Source of the DNA: CBDVBL01 sp965555375
GTDB lineage: Bacteria; Zixibacteria; MSB-5A5; UBA10806
Reading direction: 5' to 3'
Assembly (NCBI GenBank): GCA_965555375.1
Contig: CBEWDL010000001.1
Coordinates: 1 to 64,000 of the forward strand
Length of the DNA: 64,000 nt
The position numbers and the translations under genes were made by a program. This document shows, one piece after another, positions 58,179 through 64,000 of this stretch (position 1 is its first letter; each line of letters opens with the position of its first letter). The notes under the pieces are model-generated. The model saw only the letters and a list, made by a program, of their open reading frames with translations, did no database searches and was not told the origin of the DNA.

Positions 58179-59027
58179 TTACAGCCCATCTCTGGCGTAG
58201 TTTTCCAGGCGAGCTATCCTCTCCTCGACGGGAGGATGGGTCGAAAAAAGAGCCGTTATATCTCTCTTATTAAGAGGGTTGACGATAAAAAGATGCGCAG
58301 ATGCCGGATTCGCCTTAAGAGGAATTATCCTGCTTCTATCATGGAGCTTTTTAAGCGCCGATGCCAGTGCGAGAGGTTTATGGGAGATCTCCGCCGAGGC
58401 CCTGTCGGCCATGTATTCCCTCTGGCGAGAGATAGCCATCTGAACCATAGCTGCCGCGATGGGAGCCAGGATGCCCACCAGGAGCAGAATAACGATATTG
58501 CCTCCACCCTCATCGTCATCGCCGCGGCCGAAAAAGGGCATCCAGCGTGCCATGAAAGCGATATACGAGATGGCTCCGGCGATGGTGGCGGCTATGGCTC
58601 CGACGAGAGTATCCCTGTTTCTGACGTGGCCCAGCTCATGCGCCATGACGGCCGCCAGCTCGTCGTCATTAAGCAGTTTCAGAATACCCTCCGTAGCGGC
58701 CACGGCGGCATGCTCAGGGTTTCTGCCGGTAGCGAAGGCGTTGGGACTCTCCGTTGGAATTATATAGACCCTCGGCATCGGCAGGCCGGCCATCTGGCAG
58801 GCGGACCTGACGATACCGAAGAGCCGGGGGTTATCGCCTTCTTTGATTTCTTTTGCCCTGCAAGCAGCCAGAACGATCTTATCAGAGAACCAATAGGCCC
58901 CCATATTCATGATGAGCGCCATAATGAAAGCAAACGTGACCCCATTCCGACCGCCGATCAAATAGCCGATGAGAATCAATAGCAGAGTCAAAACGACGAA
59001 CAATAGAGCGGTTTTAAAAGTGTTCAT
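58179..59027 (-). CDS. htpX: M48-family membrane metalloprotease HtpX
   Basis: A 282-residue inner-membrane zinc protease that degrades misfolded membrane proteins. Helices near 7-23 and 31-50 are followed by PRLFGIVRSACQMAGLPMPRVYI, the zinc motif HELGH (His130, Glu131, His134) in VMAHELGHVRNRD, then two further helices and the third ligand in QREYMADRAS. Family-typical length. GGGAGGA lies before the ATG and a promoter about 20 bases further upstream. Confidence 0.95.
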   Translation of the reverse strand: MNTFKTALLFVVLTLLLILIGYLIGGRNGVTFAFIMALIMNMGAYWFSDKIVLAACRAKEIKEGDNPRLFGIVRSACQMAGLPMPRVYIIPTESPNAFATGRNPEHAAVAATEGILKLLNDDELAAVMAHELGHVRNRDTLVGAIAATIAGAISYIAFMARWMPFFGRGDDDEGGGNIVILLLVGILAPIAAAMVQMAISRQREYMADRASAEISHKPLALASALKKLHDRSRIIPLKANPASAHLFIVNPLNKRDITALFSTHPPVEERIARLENYARDGL

Positions 59028-59046
59028 TTGATCCTCCCGGTGACAT

Positions 59047-59076
59047 AAGATACAACTCCCGATCCAGTGGCGTCAA
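59047..59076 (-). promoter_or_regulatory. possible promoter of htpX-corC
   Basis: On the minus strand TTGACG (59076-59071), 18 bases, TATCTT (59052-59047). About 19 bases lie between it and the start codon, with the GGGAGGA site in that short leader. Confidence 0.45.
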
Positions 59077-59219
59077 GTCAAACCGTCGCAGCATAAACTC
59101 CAGTGCCCCGAAAGCCGTCTTCCCAGACGCATTCTTATACCGCGAATAGACGGCATCTGTTTCATGCCTGCCGCTTTGAGCTTTTTCCTTTTGCTTTCCC
59201 GGCAAATGAGTTAAAGATA

Positions 59220-60197
59220 TTAGCTGAAAAATGAGTAGAATATAAAGGAGAAATATCCCAGTAGAAAAAATAGTCCTATTGGCCGACAGATCCTGATATT
59301 CTCTTTTAAGACGGGAAATACCGCTATAGTAAACAGAAGCATAATCGGCATATTGATATATACATCCTTCTTCTCTACGGGTATGGGTAGAATAAGCGCC
59401 GCCACACCGAGTATAAGAAGCGTATTGAAAGTATTGCTCCCCAGAACCATGCCCAGATTAATCATTCCTTCCTTTTTTATAGATGCAACAACCGAAACGA
59501 CGAGTTCAGGCATTGAAGTACCGAGCGCTACTATTGAAAGGCCAATGACCATCTGGCTCACGCCAAATGATGCCGCTATAGATACAGCGCTTTTGACCAA
59601 TAGATGTGAGCCAACCAGGAGCACCGTTAAGCCGATTAGAGAAAAAAGCAGGTTATATAATGGTCTTTTCTCTTTGGTCTTCCGGCTTATGATGCCTTCG
59701 ATCTCTTTTTCCGCCTCCTCTATTTCTTTTTCGAATTTGCTGAGCATCCTTTTGCGCACGGTTATGATATTGTAAGAAATGAAAACAACAAATAAGGCAA
59801 TCAATATAAAGCCGTCAAACCGGCCAATGGAGCCATCGAGGCTAAAGATGAACAAAAATAACGAAGCAATAACCAGATACGGAAATTCTCTTCTCACAGC
59901 TCTCTCTTCCGGTTTGGGCGGGAAGAATAATATTACCAGGCCCAATATCAAACCTATGTTGGCGATATTGCTGCCGATAACATTCCCCAATGCGATGGCG
60001 CTATTTTTCTCAAGCGAGGCAACGGTACTTACCAGGAGCTCCGGGGCGGATGTCCCGAAAGCAACAATGGTCGAACCGATAATAAGCGGTGAAATACCGA
60101 TACTTTTTGCCAACCATGAACTATGAGAAACCAACCGTTCCGCTCCCCAGTACAGCAAAGCGATACTGACGATGAATAAGAGGATATCAATAATCAT
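59220..60197 (-). CDS. CaCA-family sodium/calcium exchanger
   Basis: A 325-residue antiporter with ten hydrophobic helices in two inverted repeats. The alpha motifs are GSTIVAFGTSAPELLVS (about residues 41-57) and GLSIVALGTSMPELVVS (about 217-233), which form the ion-binding core, and NVIGSNIANIGLILG and VLGSNTFNTLLILG follow each. This is the YrbG type, lacking the long regulatory loop of eukaryotic NCX. A charged cytoplasmic loop (about 140-180) joins the halves. The ATG overlaps the TGA of a 37-codon ORF (ATGA). Confidence 0.93.
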   Translation of the reverse strand: MIIDILLFIVSIALLYWGAERLVSHSSWLAKSIGISPLIIGSTIVAFGTSAPELLVSTVASLEKNSAIALGNVIGSNIANIGLILGLVILFFPPKPEERAVRREFPYLVIASLFLFIFSLDGSIGRFDGFILIALFVVFISYNIITVRKRMLSKFEKEIEEAEKEIEGIISRKTKEKRPLYNLLFSLIGLTVLLVGSHLLVKSAVSIAASFGVSQMVIGLSIVALGTSMPELVVSVVASIKKEGMINLGMVLGSNTFNTLLILGVAALILPIPVEKKDVYINMPIMLLFTIAVFPVLKENIRICRPIGLFFLLGYFSFIFYSFFS

Positions 60198-60307
60198 TCC
60201 AGAAGCCCGGTAATCTCGATAGTGTTGCCATATTCGATCTTGATGCTGGCAGTGTCAAAACGGCTTGATTTCCAGGGATTGGCTGTGGCGGTGGTTGTAA
60301 AAATCAA
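60194..60307 (-). CDS. 37-residue ORF between the EIIA-CBS and exchanger genes
   Basis: On the minus strand a TTG at 60307 opens a frame with ATANPWKSSRFDTASIKI and EYGNTIEITGLLE, ending in a TGA that overlaps the exchanger ATG as ATGA. It lies in the same frame as the preceding EIIA-CBS gene, 12 bases after its TGA, with no stop in between. It therefore could be a small coupled protein, a read-through extension of the EIIA-CBS protein, or the remnant of a longer gene. The protein-like composition favours former or present coding. Confidence 0.4.
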   Translation of the reverse strand: MIFTTTATANPWKSSRFDTASIKIEYGNTIEITGLLE

Positions 60308-60319
60308 AGGCCATCCAGA

Positions 60320-61225
60320 TCAACCGCGGATTATTTTGGAGACTATGTCGGATCGGGAAAGGACGCCGACCAGTTTATCGCCTTTGACAACCATGACGCG
60401 GTCGGCATCTTTGAATAACATCAGGGCCGCAGCCTCGACAACCTGCGCTCTCTCCGAGATGGTGGCGATATCCCGGTTCATGACATCCTTAACGCGAACC
60501 TGATCTTCCTGTCTTAAGAGATCCTCAAACGGCTCCAGTTCCGGCAGGTGGGCCAGGTTAGCTATAAAACTCTCATAATCAGGCAATGCGAATTCCAGAA
60601 GCTCCTTCTCGGAGATCTCACCGGTGATTTTTCCGCTGGCATCGACGACCGGAAGACCATCCACCTTATGCTTGAACATGATGTTGGCGACGTTTTTCAG
60701 GGAATCATCCGGAGATACAGTGGGAGTTTTCTCCGACATAATATCGGCGACAATTAAGGCTTTCTGGACCCTTATGCCGGCGTTCTCGATGACGCTGATA
60801 AGTTCTTTAGATGAACTAACCGCAGCGATCTTATCGATGATCTCCGACCGGCGGGCGAAGTTGGCGAGGCCGGATAAGGTCTGGAGATAAAGCTTGGAAA
60901 TATTTCTGGGGGTCAACAGAAGGCAGATGGCCCTTAATGAAATCCCATCAGGGGCATCGGTATCTATTCCCTCCTTTATGATTCCCAGGACAATATGTAG
61001 ATCATCCACGGCATCGGTGCGTGCGTGGGGGAAGGCGAAACCTCGCCCGAAGGAGGTGGAACCGTATCCTTCCCTCTCCATAACGGCCATCAATATCTGA
61101 TTTTTGTTCCTGTCGGGATATTTGCTGCAGAAGAGATTGGCCAGGTGTTCAACGGCCTCGTCTTTAGTTTTGACCCTCATATCCACATCGACTAAATCAC
61201 TATGGAAGAATCGAGCCAGATTCAT
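60320..61225 (-). CDS. PTS EIIA-type domain fused to a CBS pair
   Basis: A 301-residue protein. Residues 1-150 are a EIIA(fructose/Ntr)-type domain with the phosphorylatable His67 in RGFAFPHARTD and DGISLRAICLLLTP. Residues about 160-300 hold two CBS motifs (VADIMSEKTPTVSPDDSL; VKDVMNRDIATISERAQVVEAA in parts) that bind adenine nucleotides. Together they suggest a regulatory protein that reads both PTS phosphorylation and AMP/ATP state; no PTS EI, HPr or permease is nearby. It has a GGGAG site and lies 25 bases after the DUF502 gene, so it is in the same operon. Confidence 0.88.
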   Translation of the reverse strand: MNLARFFHSDLVDVDMRVKTKDEAVEHLANLFCSKYPDRNKNQILMAVMEREGYGSTSFGRGFAFPHARTDAVDDLHIVLGIIKEGIDTDAPDGISLRAICLLLTPRNISKLYLQTLSGLANFARRSEIIDKIAAVSSSKELISVIENAGIRVQKALIVADIMSEKTPTVSPDDSLKNVANIMFKHKVDGLPVVDASGKITGEISEKELLEFALPDYESFIANLAHLPELEPFEDLLRQEDQVRVKDVMNRDIATISERAQVVEAAALMLFKDADRVMVVKGDKLVGVLSRSDIVSKIIRG

Positions 61226-61250
61226 TCTTTAACTCCCTGTTCCCTTCCGT

Positions 61251-61919
61251 TTAAGATTTCACCTGTGTTGCTGCCCCGGGCGGTCTGGATTCAATCCTCT
61301 CCATAACTCGAATTTCCCGTGGCGCCGAGATGCTGCCCGAAACAAAAAATTTAATTCCATCTTCCACCGAAATGTCGAGAATTTTCGCCTCCCCCGCAGG
61401 GAAAAGTATGGCCATCCCGGAAAAAGGTGTTGGGGTTGAAGGTATAAAAATGCTCCAGAATTCTTTCTCGCCGTCGGCAAGATGAATCTTAAGACGATTG
61501 GCCAAAAAACCCAGGGCATAAGCTCCCTTGCGAGGATATTCGACCATCACAACATTCTCGAATGTTTTCTTGCCCGGGACCGCTATTCCCTCTATGAGCT
61601 GTTTCGATGCCGAGTAAAGAATCCTGAAAAATGGAATCTTTAAAAGAAATTTCTCCCATAGTCGGTATATCTTCTGACCGAAGACGTTGGTCGTCAATAT
61701 TCCGGTGAGCATGATTAGCATCAGAGTAACCACCAAGCCTATAAAAGGGAATCCATAATCCTGGCCGAGAATTCTCACGATATAAGGCTTTATAAAATTG
61801 TCTATGGATTCTACGCCGAATTTTAGTATAGCCAGGGTAACAAACAAGGGCACGATAATGAGGACTCCCGATAGAAACCTGGTTTTTATCGTTATCTTGA
61901 ATTCGTCTTTGAAACTCAT
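61251..61919 (-). CDS. DUF502-family membrane protein
   Basis: A 222-residue protein of the DUF502 type: two transmembrane helices (about 16-36 and 57-80) and a soluble C-terminal half with IPFFRILYSASKQLIEG, VMVEYPRKGAYALGFL and IPSTPTPFSGMAILFPAGEA, all family-typical. Function unknown. The ATG at 61919 is supported by a promoter whose -10 box is 7 bases upstream. A TTG at 61955 keeps the frame open but is itself the -35 box. Confidence 0.85.
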   Translation of the reverse strand: MSFKDEFKITIKTRFLSGVLIIVPLFVTLAILKFGVESIDNFIKPYIVRILGQDYGFPFIGLVVTLMLIMLTGILTTNVFGQKIYRLWEKFLLKIPFFRILYSASKQLIEGIAVPGKKTFENVVMVEYPRKGAYALGFLANRLKIHLADGEKEFWSIFIPSTPTPFSGMAILFPAGEAKILDISVEDGIKFFVSGSISAPREIRVMERIESRPPGAATQVKS

Positions 61920-61926
61920 TAGATTT

Positions 61927-61955
61927 AATATTCGGGTGAACCCGACCGGTGTCAA
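61927..61955 (-). promoter_or_regulatory. promoter of the DUF502-EIIA-exchanger operon, leaderless
   Basis: On the minus strand TTGACA (61955-61950), 17 bases, AATATT (61932-61927). The start codon at 61919 is 7 bases downstream and has no ribosome site. Confidence 0.55.
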
Positions 61956-62093
61956 GCGAAAAGGATTTCACCGGCCGTAGCCGTACCCTTTGATAATTTA
62001 TATTCCCATTGATATTTTCGGCTGGCAATCTGTTTATATAAGCTCAAATCCCGGTGTTATTTCAGGCCGGGGCAATTGTGCGACTCTATTCAT

Positions 62094-63521
62094 TCATAGC
62101 TGGGGGAAAAAGACACGGGCCGCCTGGCTGGCCCACTCATAGAAGGTCGACGGCAGCACGCAGATCAAAATGACCATAGCTCCCGAGATTGCTATCCCCA
62201 GCCCGAGAGTTGGCCCGAAAGGTATCCTCGATTCGTCCTCGTGCCTGTGGAAAAACATCTTGCGGACCACGTTCATGTAGTAGAATAACGATACCACCGA
62301 CATCAAAAGGGCGATGACAACCAGCCAGTAGATATGCTCCTTTATAGCGGCGGCGAAAAGCCAGTATTTGCCGAGAAAACCTGCCGTCGGAGGAATGCCG
62401 ACCAGAGACAACATAAATATAGTCATCATAGCCGAGGCCAGGGGATTTCTCCTAATCATGCCGGCGTAGTCGTCAATTTGATCTGATCCGGTCATGTTGG
62501 AAAAACCGATGGCCACCATGAAAGCGCCGATGTTGGCGAACAGGTAGGCCATCAAAAAGATCATCATCCCGATAATAGAATGCCCGTTACCCGCGGCGAG
62601 GGCAACCAGCACATAGCCGACCTGAGCGATCGAAGAATATGCCAGCATCCTCTTGATATTGGATTGCAGAAGAGCCACGAAATTCCCGATCACCATGGCC
62701 AGCACTGCTACGATTTCCAGCAACAAGACCCAATCGGTCTTGGCAATGATGAGAGGGCTGAAGAAAATCCTGACGAAAGCCGCCAGTCCGGCTGCTTTTG
62801 AGGCCACCGAAAGAAAAGCCGTAATGGGTGTGGGAGCTCCTTCATATACATCAGGGGCCCACATATGAAACGGTGCCGCGGCCAGCTTGAATCCGAATCC
62901 CGCAATAAACAAAACGATGGCCAATCCAAGCCCCAGGCTGAGGCCTTCGCCGGTCAAATCCCAGCTTTTGATATCGGCCAGCATGGTGGTGCCGGTGAGG
63001 CCGTACAGGAGGCTCAAGCCGAAAAGCAGAATGCCCGAGGAGGCCCCTCCGATTATGAGATATTTCAGCCCGGCCTCCGTTGATTTCAGATCTCTCTTCA
63101 AAAAGGCGGCCAGCACGTAAAGAGGAATGGTGGCAAGCTCTAATGATACATACAGCGTGATAAGCTCGCCGGCCCCTGCCAGGAACATCATACCGACAGT
63201 GGCCAGAAGGATGAGACCGTAAAACTCACCTTTATGTTTGATTCTTATTTCCACATAATCTATGGACGCAATAATCGTCAGCATTGCCGAGAGAAGGAAT
63301 ATTTCGTTAAACAGTCTGCCATAATCATCGGATAAATAGGTGCCGAAGAAACCCTGTCCGTTATCGGCGAACACCGCCAGGACTGCGGTTATAGCCAGTC
63401 CCAGAATGGAGAGATAGCCGAGGCCTCTGCGGCTGCCGTCCTTTTTGAAAAAATCAATGGCTATGATGAGCACCGCCCAGCACGTCAGAAAGATCTGTGG
63501 AATGATTAACGAAATATTCAT
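62094..63521 (-). CDS. nuoN: NADH-quinone oxidoreductase subunit N
   Basis: A 475-residue membrane subunit of complex I, one of the antiporter-like proton-pumping subunits, with about fourteen helices. Proton-path residues are visible as Glu in LYVSLELATIPLYVLAAF (near 130) and Lys in FGFKLAAAPFHMWAPDVYEGAPTP (in parts, near 215), together with MLAYSSIAQVGYVL near 290. It overlaps nuoM by 4 bases and is the usual last nuo gene. Confidence 0.95.
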   Translation of the reverse strand: MNISLIIPQIFLTCWAVLIIAIDFFKKDGSRRGLGYLSILGLAITAVLAVFADNGQGFFGTYLSDDYGRLFNEIFLLSAMLTIIASIDYVEIRIKHKGEFYGLILLATVGMMFLAGAGELITLYVSLELATIPLYVLAAFLKRDLKSTEAGLKYLIIGGASSGILLFGLSLLYGLTGTTMLADIKSWDLTGEGLSLGLGLAIVLFIAGFGFKLAAAPFHMWAPDVYEGAPTPITAFLSVASKAAGLAAFVRIFFSPLIIAKTDWVLLLEIVAVLAMVIGNFVALLQSNIKRMLAYSSIAQVGYVLVALAAGNGHSIIGMMIFLMAYLFANIGAFMVAIGFSNMTGSDQIDDYAGMIRRNPLASAMMTIFMLSLVGIPPTAGFLGKYWLFAAAIKEHIYWLVVIALLMSVVSLFYYMNVVRKMFFHRHEDESRIPFGPTLGLGIAISGAMVILICVLPSTFYEWASQAARVFFPQL

Positions 63522-64000
63522 GATCCAAGTATCAGTTTAACGAGGTTATCGACTGTATCTTTTATGAAAACATTCAAAACCTTAGGATAGACTCCTATCA
63601 AAAGGGTAAGAACGGCCAGAGGGAAGACCGTGAAGATTTCCCGACCGTTGATCTCTGTTAAACCTTCCCATCTGGTGTTGAACTGCCCCAGGAATATCCT
63701 CTGGATCATCCTGAGAATATACCCGGCGGTAAGAACTACTCCCAGTATGGCCAGGATGACTATCCATTTAGAGACGAAAATTGACTGGAATGAGCCGATG
63801 AAGACCATGAATTCGGAAATAAAGCCGCTCATCCCCGGAAGTCCCAGCGAGGCCATACCGAACAGCACGAAGATGCCCGTATAGACGGGCAGTTTGACTC
63901 CCAATCCGCCGAATGCGGCAATCTCTCTGGTGTGGGCCCTGTCGTAGATAACCCCCACCAGAAGAAACAAGGCCCCGGTTATCACACCGTGGGAAAACAT
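63518..64000 (-). CDS. nuoM: NADH-quinone oxidoreductase subunit M (C-terminal part)
   Basis: The visible 160 residues are the C-terminal third of NuoM, another antiporter-like subunit of complex I. SHGVITGALFLLVGVIYDRAHTREI is the conserved discontinuous-helix region (in parts) and GLPGMSGFISEFM the later proton-path segment. The gene continues beyond the window edge. The Met at the border is internal, not a start. It overlaps nuoN by 4 bases, as in standard nuo operons. Confidence 0.93.
   Translation of the reverse strand: MFSHGVITGALFLLVGVIYDRAHTREIAAFGGLGVKLPVYTGIFVLFGMASLGLPGMSGFISEFMVFIGSFQSIFVSKWIVILAILGVVLTAGYILRMIQRIFLGQFNTRWEGLTEINGREIFTVFPLAVLTLLIGVYPKVLNVFIKDTVDNLVKLILGS

Noticed and set aside
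58236..58982. 248-codon plus-strand frame opposite htpX
   Set aside because: Antisense shadow of htpX, rich in His, Arg and Asp; no domain.
59014..59205. 63-codon minus-strand frame upstream of htpX
   Set aside because: It covers the htpX ribosome site and promoter-like boxes, and has no conserved pattern.
1..64000. tRNA, rRNA, CRISPR arrays and known riboswitches
   Set aside because: No cloverleaf with a GTTCRA T-loop, no rRNA stretches, no regularly spaced direct repeats and no recognised riboswitch core were seen on reading both strands; short or unusual RNAs could still be missed.

Overview
The window reads as chromosome of a Gram-negative (diderm) bacterium of the FCB type. The best fit is a candidate-phylum lineage such as Zixibacteria, but that is an inference from gene content and no marker phylogeny was possible. 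The signs are LPS and outer-membrane assembly genes (bamA, skp-like, lpxD, an lptE-like lipoprotein), PorV/FadL-like barrels, a secreted protein with a C-terminal sorting-type domain (YPNPFN...GIYFY) and a Cys-rich GACC motif in a secreted transglutaminase-like protein. Promoters nevertheless look like ordinary sigma-70 sites (TTGACA, 16-18 bases, TATAAT-like) and not like the Bacteroidetes type. No tRNA, rRNA or CRISPR array was found.

Layout. 1-5.1 kb: two secreted proteins, a GNAT enzyme, a DUF3795 protein and a flavodoxin remnant. 5.2-8.2 kb: a 3-hydroxyacyl-CoA dehydrogenase/enoyl-CoA hydratase pair and a membrane protein. 8.25-13.4 kb: leuC, epimerase, leuD, an AT-rich orphan gene, leuB. 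13.4-18.1 kb: repeats, a GlmL/MutL-family ASKHA protein, a lipoprotein, an NTF2-like protein. 18.3-27.8 kb: a housekeeping and envelope block (yajC, def, fmt, RNase E/G, O-antigen ligase-like, DUF2148, rplU, bamA, skp-like, lpxD). 27.8-34.9 kb: thioredoxin, zinc ribbon, OsmC, rhomboid, a pseudo-receiver protein, DsbD, and a sigma-region-2-only protein with its zinc anti-sigma partner. 35.2-40.7 kb: DUF2064 transferase, Cys/Met PLP enzyme, Ser/Thr kinase, hydrolase, EamA transporter. 40.9-46.0 kb: a tightly overlapping operon (HDAC-like, FAH, M1 peptidase, membrane protein, creatininase). 46.2-48.8 kb: outer-membrane proteins. 48.9-50.1 kb (minus): DUF4416 and a QueG-like Fe-S protein. 50.2-54.5 kb: hutU and hutI split by a REP-associated transposase (RAYT) with its palindromes. 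54.5-56.8 kb: LptE-like, PorV-like and FecR-domain proteins. 56.85-64 kb, all minus: CorC/HlyC, HtpX, Ca/Na exchanger, EIIA-CBS fusion, DUF502, NuoN and the C-terminal part of NuoM.

Main points of interest: a RAYT whose last codons and stop are supplied by one of its REP palindromes, with related palindromes as far away as 13.4 and 16.4 kb; four genes whose promoter -10 box lies only 6-10 bases before the start codon (leaderless or nearly so); a sigma factor reduced to region 2 beside a ZAS anti-sigma; a receiver domain lacking its phospho-acceptor Asp; an AT-rich orphan inside the leucine cluster; and small coupled ORFs or gene remnants at 5.05, 8.1 and 60.2 kb. No single new system is certain. 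The sigma/anti-sigma pair, the RAYT/REP locus and the leucine-cluster orphan are the strongest candidates.
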